This document shows, piece after piece, positions 16,917 through 24,501 of a DNA stretch of 64,000 nt. Source of the stretch: Pseudalkalibacillus hwajinpoensis. Lineage in GTDB: Bacteria > Bacillota > Bacilli > Bacillales > Guptibacillaceae. The DNA lies in NCBI RefSeq assembly GCF_015234585.1, contig NZ_JADFCM010000001.1:124001-188000 (forward strand), given 5' to 3'. The translations under genes and the position numbers were made by a program. The notes under the pieces are model-generated. The model saw only the letters and a program-made list of their open reading frames with translations. It made no database searches and had not been told where the DNA came from. How positions within the stretch are numbered: position 1 is the first letter of the stretch; the number at the start of each line of letters is the position of its first letter.

Positions 16917-17966
16917 ATGAATGTGATAACAGAAAACGACCATATAATTGAAAAGATTTTATCGCTTTTTCGATGGGTTTTTCTCCTCATTGCAGGGGCA
17001 TATTATTATATTTTATTACAGGGAAATAGCATCGCTTTTTTGAGTTTGCTTATATTTGGTTTTGTTTATATGGCAGTCGCTGAATATGCGCTTCATCGAA
17101 CGCCTTTAAATTCAAAACGATACCACTATATGACGAAAGTGAGTGTCGCTTTTGATTACGTCGCTTTTCTATGGCTTATTGTGTTAACTGGAGGCGGAGG
17201 GAGTCCACTCTTTCCCATCGGATATTTAATTATCCTCCATGTTGCAGTGTATTGGAAATTTAGCGGAGGTATGATTGCAGCGCTGTTTCTAGGTGTTGGT
17301 TATACAGGAGTTCTTATTTTTAGCGGTTATTCGTTTACGGGGGAGGATCTAATTTCATACCTTCTAGATTTTATGTTCCTTATATTTATGGGGATTCTTG
17401 GCGGGATTATCGTTTCGAGAGAACGGAAGATGCGCTCTAAGAATACTCAATTAGAAGACATTGCGCGGAAAGATTTTTTAACGGATCTATACAATCATCG
17501 CTCCTTTCAAGAAGATTTGCGTCACTGTGCGGAGCGAGAGAAGCCGATCCTCGTTGTTATTGCCGATTTAGACTATTTTAAATCAGTAAATGATCAATTT
17601 GGGCATCTAGTTGGCGATAATGTGCTCCGTAAAATAGGCGAAGTATTAAACAAACAAATTGGAACAAAAGGCAGAGCGTATCGATATGGCGGAGAGGAAT
17701 TAGCTATTTTGTTGGATGCTGAGGATGTAGAAGAAGCGAGAGAATGTTTGCTAAATATTCAAGTAGTCATCAGAAACATGACGTTCACCGCAAAGGGTGA
17801 ATATTTTAGTGTGACAATGAGCTTTGGAACAGCACTTTATCCTCTAGAAAATGGCATTATTCCATGCATGAAACTCGCAGATGAGCGGTTATATCTCGCA
17901 AAAAAACAGGGGAGAAATCGAATTTATTGGTATGATCAATATACTGAAAAGGATCACGTCTACTAG
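16917..17966 (+). CDS. Membrane-bound diguanylate cyclase (GGDEF)
   Basis: This 349-aa protein makes c-di-GMP from two GTP. The N-terminal half has five or six hydrophobic helices (WVFLLIAGAYYYILL, IAFLSLLIFGFVYMAV, YVAFLWLIVLTGGGG and others) forming a membrane sensor. The C-terminal GGDEF domain (about 185-345) opens with ARKDFLTDLYNHRSF and carries the active site YRYGGEEL (GGEE at about 258-261), a working variant of GGDEF. A canonical RxxD inhibitory site is not obvious. I chose ATG 16917 with AAGGG upstream; TATAAT at 16853-16858 may be the -10 element. The 3' end overlaps the converging MBL gene by 4 bases. Confidence 0.88.
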   Translation: MNVITENDHIIEKILSLFRWVFLLIAGAYYYILLQGNSIAFLSLLIFGFVYMAVAEYALHRTPLNSKRYHYMTKVSVAFDYVAFLWLIVLTGGGGSPLFPIGYLIILHVAVYWKFSGGMIAALFLGVGYTGVLIFSGYSFTGEDLISYLLDFMFLIFMGILGGIIVSRERKMRSKNTQLEDIARKDFLTDLYNHRSFQEDLRHCAEREKPILVVIADLDYFKSVNDQFGHLVGDNVLRKIGEVLNKQIGTKGRAYRYGGEELAILLDAEDVEEARECLLNIQVVIRNMTFTAKGEYFSVTMSFGTALYPLENGIIPCMKLADERLYLAKKQGRNRIYWYDQYTEKDHVY

Positions 17967-17980
17967 CGTGATCCTTCTTT
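17949..17980. terminator. Convergent terminator
   Basis: AAGGATCACG/CGTGATCCTT stem with TTCTTT after it; it contains the ends of both converging genes. Confidence 0.7.
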
Positions 17981-18760
17981 ATTTATGATCGAGGTAACGA
18001 TATGTTTAGATGAATTTTCGAAAAGTGAGAAGTAGTTCAGCACATGCCGACTTGGAAACAATTCTTTCTGAATGACGGATGCCGGCTTGCCATCGTTATG
18101 TTTTGCAAGAACCTGGTCTTGAATGGAAAGAAGATAGTAAAGCTTTTCTTCCAATCGTCTGCGCCCGTTGTGTAATATACCAGCATGCGAACAAAAAACG
18201 GTCTCAAACTCTTGTGATAGTACTTTTTGGAGCGATTGAATGACCTCTGGGATTGATTCAAACGCGAAAATGCTTTTTGGCTGACTCATGACGTAGAGAT
18301 CACCTGTAAACAGCCAGCCTCGTTCCTTCTCAAGAAGGGCCATGTGATCTGGCGCGTGACCGGGCGTGTGAAGTAAATCAAATGTATGATGCTTTGTTAC
18401 GATTCGATGCTTGATTCCCTTAGCTTCGAATGGTTTTCGGGAGCCCCAGAAAACGCGGCGATAAAGTGGGAGGTGAGGTCTCGCACGACACAAAGGAATG
18501 CCTTCAGGATGAATATACATCGGCAGTCCTGAAGGAAGCACCGAAGCATTGCCTGTATGGTCTTCATGGTGATGCGTTAAGATTATTTGGGTATAGCTCT
18601 CCTTAGAGAGAAAATCCATTATTTCTTTTTGAAGGCGGCTAGGTCCGCAGTCGATCAAGAGCTCATCTACAAGGTACATATATACATTCATCCGAACGCC
18701 CCCAAGCTGAAAAGTCCCTTTTACAGCCTTAACCCCCTCGAATTCTGAAACGGTGAGCAC
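17963..18760 (-). CDS. MBL-fold metallo-hydrolase
   Basis: This 265-aa cytoplasmic hydrolase is of the metallo-beta-lactamase fold. The metal-binding motif is ILTHHHEDHTGN (about 60-71). Further ligands are in LLHTPGHAPDHMALL, LFTGDLYV and FCSHAGI. The fold is shared by thiolesterases, glyoxalase II-like enzymes and nucleases, and nothing here fixes the substrate. It starts with GTG after GGAAGGTG. The last four bases overlap the converging diguanylate cyclase gene. Confidence 0.82.
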   Translation of the reverse strand: MLTVSEFEGVKAVKGTFQLGGVRMNVYMYLVDELLIDCGPSRLQKEIMDFLSKESYTQIILTHHHEDHTGNASVLPSGLPMYIHPEGIPLCRARPHLPLYRRVFWGSRKPFEAKGIKHRIVTKHHTFDLLHTPGHAPDHMALLEKERGWLFTGDLYVMSQPKSIFAFESIPEVIQSLQKVLSQEFETVFCSHAGILHNGRRRLEEKLYYLLSIQDQVLAKHNDGKPASVIQKELFPSRHVLNYFSLFENSSKHIVTSIINKEGSR

Positions 18761-18807
18761 AATCCATCACACCTTCCGCTAATCTACTTCTAGTATAGCG
18801 ATTTTAG

Positions 18808-18830
18808 AGGAGAAAAAAACCTTTTCTCCT
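18808..18830. other. Hairpin followed by a G-rich tract
   Basis: AGGAGAAAA/TTTTCTCCT has a 5-base loop. It is followed at 18831-18866 by a stretch with repeated GG and GGGG runs. Both lie upstream of the MBL gene; the function is unknown. Confidence 0.4.
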
Positions 18831-18867
18831 GGTTGGGGTGGTGTGTTTCTGGTGGAGTGGGGTGGAT

Positions 18868-18967
18868 ATTGGCTAAAATTTGATTTTATTGTCCGAAATC
18901 GAGATTTATTGGCCAAATATAGATTTTATTAGCCAAATTCCATTTTTATTGGCCAAACCGCTCAAAC
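18868..18967. repeat. 20-bp tandem repeat, about 4.5-5 copies
   Basis: Five consecutive units begin at 18868, 18888, 18908, 18928 and 18948, each exactly 20 bases. The approximate consensus is ATTGGCCAAATNNAGATTTT. Units 2 and 4 carry ATTGTCCGAAAT and ATTAGCCAAAT variants, and unit 5 keeps only the first half. The array is intergenic, between the MBL gene start and the ohrA terminator. Confidence 0.85.
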
Positions 18968-18973
18968 AGTAAA

Positions 18974-19004
18974 GAAAGAGCTGCCGACAGTCGGCAGCTC
19001 TTTC
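18974..19004 (-). terminator. Terminator of ohrA
   Basis: Nearly perfect 15-base arms, GAAAGAGCTGCCGAC and its complement, are separated by one base and precede a T-rich run on the minus strand. Confidence 0.8.
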
Positions 19005-19017
19005 CAGTGATTGAAGC

Positions 19018-19440
19018 TTACTTCGCGATTGCTTCTAGCTCCACTTCCATATTTCCGCGCGTTGCTCTTGAGTAAGGGCAAGTTTGGTGCGCCGCTTCAA
19101 CAAGCTCGTTTGCTGTTTCTTGATCGACGCCAGGGATTGTAACGTGTAGCTTCGCGCTAAGTCCGAATGCGCCGTCTTCTTCTTTTCCGATTGATACGTG
19201 CGCTTCTACTACCGTATCTTTGATTTTAATTCGCTTCATGCGTGCGACCATATTTAAGGCGCTATCGAAACAAGCTGCATAACCTGCTGCAAACAATTGT
19301 TCAGGATTCGTTGCTTCTCCTCCCTGACCGCCAAGTTCTTTTGGCATACGAAGGTCCATGTTGATGACGCCGTCCGATGATTCTACTTTACCCTGTCTGC
19401 CGCCGTGTGCTGATGCTTTTGCAGTATATAACGATTCCAT
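19018..19440 (-). CDS. ohrA: Organic hydroperoxide resistance protein (Ohr/OsmC family)
   Basis: This 140-aa thiol peroxidase reduces organic hydroperoxides. The two redox cysteines are in AACFDSAL (about 57) and HQTCPYSRAT (about 121), and the N-terminal LYTAKASAHGGRQGKV is typical of Ohr rather than OsmC. AGGAGGAATT precedes the ATG. A strong promoter (TTGACA, 17 bases, TATATT on the minus strand) lies upstream, with an OhrR-type palindrome between promoter and gene. The divergent neighbour is its MarR-type repressor OhrR. Confidence 0.95.
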   Translation of the reverse strand: MESLYTAKASAHGGRQGKVESSDGVINMDLRMPKELGGQGGEATNPEQLFAAGYAACFDSALNMVARMKRIKIKDTVVEAHVSIGKEEDGAFGLSAKLHVTIPGVDQETANELVEAAHQTCPYSRATRGNMEVELEAIAK

Positions 19441-19462
19441 AATAAAATTCCTCCTAATAATT

Positions 19463-19478
19463 TAAGTTGTGCACAATT
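19463..19478. promoter_or_regulatory. OhrR operator near ohrA
   Basis: TAAGTTGTGCACAATT contains the palindrome TTGTGCACAA just downstream of the ohrA -10 element. A reverse-complement copy lies next to ohrR. Confidence 0.7.
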
Positions 19479-19494
19479 TAATTTTACAAGATTA

Positions 19495-19523
19495 AATATA
19501 TCTCATCGTTATTTATCTGTCAA
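19495..19523 (-). promoter_or_regulatory. SigA promoter of ohrA
   Basis: On the minus strand TTGACA (19523-19518) and TATATT (19500-19495) are 17 bases apart. Confidence 0.7.
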
Positions 19524-19568
19524 CAGAAAGCGATCATGTTGACATAACAGCCAAATCGGGATAAGTTG

Positions 19569-19584
19569 ATTGTGCACAACTTAT
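19569..19584. promoter_or_regulatory. OhrR operator near ohrR
   Basis: ATTGTGCACAACTTAT is the reverse complement of the ohrA-side site. It lies about 20 bases before the ohrR start and downstream of TTGACA at 19539-19544, consistent with autoregulation. Confidence 0.7.
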
Positions 19585-19602
19585 TGTAAAGAAGGGGTTA
19601 TC

Positions 19603-20049
19603 ATGAACCATAACGAACAATTAAAACTAGAGAATCAGCTCTGTTTTTCTGTATATGCTTGTTCAAGGGAAATTACGAAGATGTATCGTCCTTATTTGAA
19701 CCAGCTTGATATTACGTATCCTCAATATCTCGTTCTCCTTGTTCTTTGGGAAAAACATGAAACAACCGTTAAGGCGCTTGGCGCGGAGCTTTATTTGGAC
19801 TCAGGCACGTTAACTCCCCTGCTAAAAAGAATGGAAGAAGCGGGTCTTGTGATGAGAGAGCGTTCGAAAGAAGATGAGCGCAGAGTGATGGTTCGTTTAA
19901 CATCAAAAGGGGAAGGGTTGAGAGAGGAAGCTTCGATCATTCCAGACGCTATGGCGGCAAACAGTGGTTTATCAAAAGAGGAATTCACGAAGGCATTATC
20001 TGGCTTTCAACAGCTGTTGGACCATATTCATTCCGTGAATGAAAAATAG
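19603..20049 (+). CDS. ohrR: MarR-family peroxide-sensing repressor OhrR
   Basis: This 148-aa winged-helix regulator represses ohrA until its reactive cysteine is oxidised by organic peroxide. The sensor Cys14 is in LENQLCFSVYACSREI, matching the one-Cys OhrR type, although a second Cys follows at about 20. The DNA-binding wing region reads TLTPLLKRMEEAGLVMRERSKEDERR. ATG 19603 follows GAAGGGG; upstream in-frame codons run through the operator and are excluded. It is divergent from ohrA with a paired operator, the classic ohrA/ohrR layout. Confidence 0.93.
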   Translation: MNHNEQLKLENQLCFSVYACSREITKMYRPYLNQLDITYPQYLVLLVLWEKHETTVKALGAELYLDSGTLTPLLKRMEEAGLVMRERSKEDERRVMVRLTSKGEGLREEASIIPDAMAANSGLSKEEFTKALSGFQQLLDHIHSVNEK

Positions 20050-20069
20050 TAGCAATTTTCCAGATTAAG

Positions 20070-20099
20070 TTGACATAAGTTATTGGAATTAAGTATAAT
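20070..20099 (+). promoter_or_regulatory. SigA promoter of the MhqR-like gene
   Basis: TTGACA (20070-20075) and TATAAT (20094-20099) match consensus perfectly, with an 18-base spacer. Confidence 0.75.
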
Positions 20100-20117
20100 T
20101 ATCTCGAATTCAAGATA
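20100..20117. promoter_or_regulatory. MhqR-type operator
   Basis: TATCTCGAATTCAAGATA is an imperfect palindrome nearly identical, as I recall it, to the B. subtilis MhqR box (ATCTcgaAtTCgAGAT). It abuts the -10 element, so bound protein would block initiation. Confidence 0.7.
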
Positions 20118-20139
20118 TTAGAAGTTAAGGGTGAACGTT

Positions 20140-20580
20140 ATGAATGATAAAGATCGTGAGCTTTCACTAAAGCTATTCATTGTCCTGGCTAGATCGAATC
20201 GCTCTGTTACCGATCATATTAAAACGGATATTCAAAGCTATGGATTAAATCCAACGGAATTTGCTGTGCTTGAGTTGCTTTATCACAAAGGAAATCAGCC
20301 GCTACAGCAAATCGGTGAGAAAATTCTACTTGCGAGTGGAAGCATCACCTACGTTGTCGACAAGCTTGAAGGAAAAGGGTATTTGAAGCGTAATCCATGT
20401 CCGAATGATCGTCGGATCACACATGCCGTTATAACTGATGAAGGTAAAAAGTTAATGGATCGTATTTTTCCTAACCATGAGAAACAAGTCCAGTCAATCT
20501 TTGCCGGTTTGGATGAGTCTGAGAAAGAAACGGCCATTACACTACTGAAAAAACTCGGTCACTATGCAGAGGAGCTATAA
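20140..20580 (+). CDS. mhqR: MarR-family regulator, MhqR-like
   Basis: This 146-aa winged-helix regulator (SLKLFIVLARSNRSVTDHI, SYGLNPTEFAVLELLYHKG, QQIGEKILLASGSITYVVDKLE, NDRRITHAVITDEG) resembles B. subtilis MhqR, which represses genes for quinone and diamide resistance. The ATG at 20140 has AAGGGTG upstream; a GTG three codons earlier is less likely. Identification rests on the sequence and on an MhqR-type box at its own promoter, which also implies autoregulation. No mhq dioxygenase or reductase target lies in this window, so its targets must be elsewhere. Confidence 0.75.
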   Translation: MNDKDRELSLKLFIVLARSNRSVTDHIKTDIQSYGLNPTEFAVLELLYHKGNQPLQQIGEKILLASGSITYVVDKLEGKGYLKRNPCPNDRRITHAVITDEGKKLMDRIFPNHEKQVQSIFAGLDESEKETAITLLKKLGHYAEEL

Positions 20581-20607
20581 TTTCCTCTTTATTTCTTAAT
20601 ATGGTCC

Positions 20608-20650
20608 AAAAAACCAGCTTCTCACATTATGTAGAGAGGCTGGTTTTTTT
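20608..20650. terminator. Convergent terminator
   Basis: AAAAAACCAGCTTCTC pairs with GAGAGGCTGGTTTTTT across an 11-base loop. A and T flanks serve both converging genes. Confidence 0.8.
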
Positions 20651-21583
20651 GAGTGCTTTTGTTTCCTGCATCGCTGTCACGCCAAGCAGGCCAAATAAAG
20701 AGAAGCCAAATGTGTTCACGAACCCATGGAAAAAGACCATTAAAGGGATACCGAGAATAACGGTTTCATTCACATGAGCAAACCCATAAATCATAGCGGA
20801 GCTCATCGAGAATAGCAGAGAAGCGAATGAAATTGATAGCAACATTTGAACGGAATAATCCAATGTTGGCACTAAATAGACGAGACAAAGAATCGAAAAA
20901 ACGATGAGCGGTGTTACGAATTCAATGACTGAAATAAACTCAAGAACGGGCAACGAATCCGATAGTGTAATACCAACCGCAATGAAAGGTGGTCCGAGTA
21001 GAACAAAGATCGCAATCGTTTTAAACCACGGCTGAATGGAAGGTGCTTTTTTTAGAAGCATTTTCCCGATGAACGCCATCGTAATAGGTGTAATGAAAGC
21101 GGCATAGTGGAAATGAATAGATGTGAGCAGGACGATTACATCACTAAAATGGAGAATCTGGATGCCTGACCGATGTAGAATGAGCCAGAGTCCCCCAATG
21201 CTTATGTACATCAACCCCAGTTGAATGAGAACTTCAAAAATCGTGCTTCTCTTCCATGTTTGGAGGAGACGAGAAAATCCGTAGAGCGCAATTAAAATCG
21301 TCGTAAGAAACCACGGAACGGCTAGAAGTACAGCGAGCGTTCCCTGTTCAATAAAGAAGGAAACACCAGCAAGAACAGCTGATGGAAGCTGAGTCCAGGT
21401 GGTATAACGATAAAAGGAGTTCTTTCTCTGTGAGACGAGATTTAAGGTTAACGGCACAAGTACGAGATAAGCGAACATTAATAACATCATGACATATTGA
21501 AGTGTGTCGATTGGAGTTGTGAGTAATTTCGTGACAACGAAGGCTACCCACAGAAATAGACCGGCAAAACTGCTTGTTTTCAT
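20627..21583 (-). CDS. YndJ-like membrane protein
   Basis: This 318-aa integral membrane protein has about nine hydrophobic segments. The motifs SIHFHYAAFITPI (about 160) and FFHGFVNTFGFSLFGLLG near the C-terminus resemble the YndJ family, of unknown function. GAGGTGA precedes the ATG. It is monocistronic and ends in the shared terminator. The YndJ assignment rests on a few motifs and is moderate. Confidence 0.62.
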   Translation of the reverse strand: MKTSSFAGLFLWVAFVVTKLLTTPIDTLQYVMMLLMFAYLVLVPLTLNLVSQRKNSFYRYTTWTQLPSAVLAGVSFFIEQGTLAVLLAVPWFLTTILIALYGFSRLLQTWKRSTIFEVLIQLGLMYISIGGLWLILHRSGIQILHFSDVIVLLTSIHFHYAAFITPITMAFIGKMLLKKAPSIQPWFKTIAIFVLLGPPFIAVGITLSDSLPVLEFISVIEFVTPLIVFSILCLVYLVPTLDYSVQMLLSISFASLLFSMSSAMIYGFAHVNETVILGIPLMVFFHGFVNTFGFSLFGLLGVTAMQETKALKKTSLST

Positions 21584-21660
21584 TATGATTTCACCTCTCT
21601 TTTAGTGTACGATGAAGAGAAGTGATAGAAAAGGAAATTCTGGGAAGAGAGGCGATTGAA

Positions 21661-22536
21661 ATGGAGCAAAAGCCAGTACTAGGTTTTGTTGGGATTGGTG
21701 TAATGGGAGAAAGCATGGTTCGGAACTTAATCAAAGCGGGATACCACACGCTTATCTCAACGCGAACAAAAAGTAAGGCAGAAGCGCTTATTCAAGAAGG
21801 GTCAGAATGGCACGATGAAGTGAAGGACGTGGCAGCGAATGCTGACGTGATTATCACTATGGTCGGCTATCCTAAAGATGTGGAAGAGGTCTACATAGGT
21901 GAGAAAGGGATACTAGAACATGCTAAGCCGCATTCGATTCTAATTGATATGACAACTTCTAGCCCGGCTCTTGCTGAAGAAATCTATCAGCATGCTCTAT
22001 CAAAACAGCTCTACGCGCTTGATGCTCCTGTATCAGGAGGAGACGTTGGAGCGAAGGAAGGGCGACTATCCATTATGGTCGGTGGAGAGTTAGAAGTGTT
22101 TGAAAAAGCTCGACCGATTCTCGAAGTAATGGGACAAAATATTGTTCTTCAAGGCCCAGCAGGAGCGGGACAACACACAAAAATGTGTAATCAAATTGCC
22201 ATCGCAAGTAACATGATTGGCGTTACTGAAGCGATAGTTTATGCGGAAAAGGCAGGGTTGAATCCGACAACAGTTCTTGAAAGTATTGAATCTGGCGCAG
22301 CTGGCAGCTGGTCGCTAAGCAACCTTGCGCCAAGAATGGTTTCAAATCGATTTGAGCCTGGCTTTTACGTGAAGCATTTTATTAAAGACATGACGATTGC
22401 TCTTGAATCTGCCAAGCAAATGGGCATGCTGACACCTGGCCTTGAGCTTTCAAAAAAGCTCTACGAAGATCTTGCTGAGCGTGGAGAAGAAGATAGTGGT
22501 ACACAGGCACTTGTGAAACTATTTCGCGATGCCTAA
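21661..22536 (+). CDS. 3-hydroxyisobutyrate dehydrogenase-family oxidoreductase (YkwC-like)
   Basis: This 291-aa NAD(P)-dependent beta-hydroxyacid dehydrogenase has an N-terminal Rossmann motif GFVGIGVMGESMVRNL (about 8-23), the substrate-site signature DAPVSGGDVGAKEG (about 122-135), and the catalytic Lys in GAGQHTKMCNQ (about 170). The length and overall sequence match B. subtilis YkwC. ATG 21661 follows AGAGGCG; the frame is open upstream but lacks a better site. It is a single-gene unit ended by a strong terminator. The physiological hydroxyacid is not known. Confidence 0.85.
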   Translation: MEQKPVLGFVGIGVMGESMVRNLIKAGYHTLISTRTKSKAEALIQEGSEWHDEVKDVAANADVIITMVGYPKDVEEVYIGEKGILEHAKPHSILIDMTTSSPALAEEIYQHALSKQLYALDAPVSGGDVGAKEGRLSIMVGGELEVFEKARPILEVMGQNIVLQGPAGAGQHTKMCNQIAIASNMIGVTEAIVYAEKAGLNPTTVLESIESGAAGSWSLSNLAPRMVSNRFEPGFYVKHFIKDMTIALESAKQMGMLTPGLELSKKLYEDLAERGEEDSGTQALVKLFRDA

Positions 22537-22541
22537 TTGAA

Positions 22542-22579
22542 AACGAAAGACCCGGAGCATATGCACCGGGTCTTTCGTT
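22542..22579 (+). terminator. Terminator of the YkwC-like gene
   Basis: AACGAAAGACCCGG/CCGGGTCTTTCGTT, 14 bp, with only a short T tract after it. Confidence 0.75.
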
Positions 22580-22629
22580 GATTATAAAGGGAAGTTTCCC
22601 TCTGCTATCGAATAAACTGTGGTAAACGC

Positions 22630-22938
22630 TTATTTATCTTCTTTTTGGCGTTTGTCGATTTCTTCTGTTACAACAAATGCAAGATCATCATTTCCGAAAA
22701 GAGAAAGGACGCCAATCACCGTTTGATCTGGGATATGCTCTGATTCTTCTTTTGGTACAACGAGTTCAATGCTTTGTTTAAGAGCAGGGTTATTCACCTG
22801 ATCTGGATAAGCTTTTGCGTAAAGTGTTTCTGGATTTAAGTCATTGTTTACACACCACTGAGCAAAAACAAGAATCATCATGTTTTCATCGCGCTGATAG
22901 TTTTCAATAACTTTGTCTTGAATTTCTTTTTGGTCCAT
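22630..22938 (-). CDS. Hypothetical small protein (102 aa)
   Basis: I do not recognise a characterised family. The protein is soluble and acidic (MDQKEIQDKVIENYQRDE...), largely helical by appearance, with a hydrophobic patch MMILVFAQWCVNNDLNPETLY and a charged tail. The start has GGAGG seven bases upstream. It is a single gene with no signal peptide. Conservation in Bacillaceae seems likely but cannot be confirmed here. Confidence 0.55.
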   Translation of the reverse strand: MDQKEIQDKVIENYQRDENMMILVFAQWCVNNDLNPETLYAKAYPDQVNNPALKQSIELVVPKEESEHIPDQTVIGVLSLFGNDDLAFVVTEEIDKRQKEDK

Positions 22939-23100
22939 AGGACGACCTCCGTTTCATTACTCTACCGCTAGTGTACTCGCAGCTAGAATATGTAGCAAGT
23001 CTGTCATTTGTAAAATGATCATGAAGAATGTTCCAGCCTGAAGAAAGAGGTGTCACGACCTGCTATGCTGAAAGGAATTGAACATCATGGAGGCAAAAAG

Positions 23101-24387
23101 ATGAGAAAAAAAGAGATTCGTAGCTGGATGATGTATGATTTCGCTAATTCTGCTTTTGCAACGACGATGATGGCAGCAGTACTCCCTGTCTTTTATTACG
23201 ATGTCGCTGCCAAGAATATTGACCAAAGCCTTGCCACATCATATTGGGGCTATTCGCAATCCATTGCCGTTCTAATCGTAGCTTTTCTTGCCCCGATCCT
23301 TGGTGCTATTGCTGACTATTCTAATTCAAAGAAAACATTTTTGCGCTTTTTTGCTTATATGGGAATGATTGCGAGTGTTTTAATGGCTTTCGTTGGTGAG
23401 GGCGGATATTTATTTGCTTCTATTCTACTAATCTTTGGAACAATCGGTTTCTCAGGTAGCAACGTCTTTTACGATGCATTCTTACCCGAGATCGCAAAAG
23501 GGGAGGAGATGGACCGCATCTCAGCAAGAGGCTACGCTTTTGGCTATATTGGCGGCGGGCTTCTGCTTCTCGTTAACCTGATGATGATCTTAAATCCATC
23601 CTGGTTTTTTCTTCCGAATACGCTTGTCGCGACGCAGCTTTCATTCGCAAGTGTTGGGGTCTGGTGGTTTGTTTTCTCGATCCCAATGTTCAAAAACGTG
23701 CATGAAGTTGAGCATAGTCAGCCTAAATTAAGCGGCTCCTACATGACAATCGGTTTTAAAAGACTTCGCACAACCTTTAGGGAATTGAACCACTATAAAC
23801 AGCTGCTTCTGTTTCTAGTCGCTTTTTGGTTATTTAATGATGGCATTTCCACTATTATTAAAATGGCGACGATCTATGGAAGAGATATCGGAATAGGAGC
23901 GAATGATTTGATTGCAGCGCTCCTCATTACGCAGTTTGTAGGCATACCGTTCGCCTTCTTGTTTGGCTACTTAGCGAAGAAAATTCGCCCGAAACGAGCG
24001 CTTATGCTAGCACTATGGATATATGTGGGCATCGTTTTACTAGGATACTTTATGACAACTGCTACGCATTTCTATCTACTTGCGATCATGGTTGGCTTCG
24101 TTCAAGGGGGTGCCCAAGCATTAAGTCGTTCGATTTTTGGAAGTATGGTTCCGGATCATCGTCATGCGGAATTTTACGGTTTCTATGGGATTTCAGCTAA
24201 ATTTTCAGCGATATTCGGTCCGTTTCTCTTTGCCTTCGTTGGTCAGGTAACAGGCTCAAGTCGACTTGGGATCGTATCGCTAGTTGTCTTTTTTCTAGCA
24301 GGCATCTATTTACTTAGTAAAGTGAATATCGAAAAAGGGAAAGAGCAGGCGAAGGTTGTGATGGTGAATGAAGGGGTGGATATGTAA
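23101..24387 (+). CDS. MFS transporter, YxiO/UMF1 (Atg22-like) family
   Basis: This 428-aa 12-helix transporter resembles B. subtilis YxiO and vacuole effluxer Atg22-like proteins. The N-terminus SWMMYDFANSAFATTMMAAVLPVFY is the family hallmark, and later come DYSNSKKTFLRFFAY, GSNVFYDAFLPEI, GYAFGYIGGG and GFVQGGAQALSRSIFGSMVP. ATG 23101 follows GGAGG; an upstream in-frame start lacks a site. The solute is unknown; eukaryotic relatives export amino acids from vacuoles. Confidence 0.82.
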   Translation: MRKKEIRSWMMYDFANSAFATTMMAAVLPVFYYDVAAKNIDQSLATSYWGYSQSIAVLIVAFLAPILGAIADYSNSKKTFLRFFAYMGMIASVLMAFVGEGGYLFASILLIFGTIGFSGSNVFYDAFLPEIAKGEEMDRISARGYAFGYIGGGLLLLVNLMMILNPSWFFLPNTLVATQLSFASVGVWWFVFSIPMFKNVHEVEHSQPKLSGSYMTIGFKRLRTTFRELNHYKQLLLFLVAFWLFNDGISTIIKMATIYGRDIGIGANDLIAALLITQFVGIPFAFLFGYLAKKIRPKRALMLALWIYVGIVLLGYFMTTATHFYLLAIMVGFVQGGAQALSRSIFGSMVPDHRHAEFYGFYGISAKFSAIFGPFLFAFVGQVTGSSRLGIVSLVVFFLAGIYLLSKVNIEKGKEQAKVVMVNEGVDM

Positions 24388-24455
24388 TTAGCAGAATCGC
24401 GGAATTAAGTGGTTTTCTCTACAGTTCGCACCAGGTAACAGACCACAAATAAGGC

Positions 24456-24484
24456 TCTGGGCAGAAACACTGCTCAGAGCCATC
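24456..24484. terminator. Hairpin between convergent genes
   Basis: GGCTCTGGGCAG/CTGCTCAGAGCC with a 5-base loop. T tracts are weak on both sides, so termination strength is uncertain. Confidence 0.5.
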
Positions 24485-24501
24485 CTATGGTATGAAACCC
24501 C

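Noticed and set aside
18868..18967. Possible CRISPR array
   Set aside because: The units are contiguous 20-mers with no unique spacers, and no cas gene is present.
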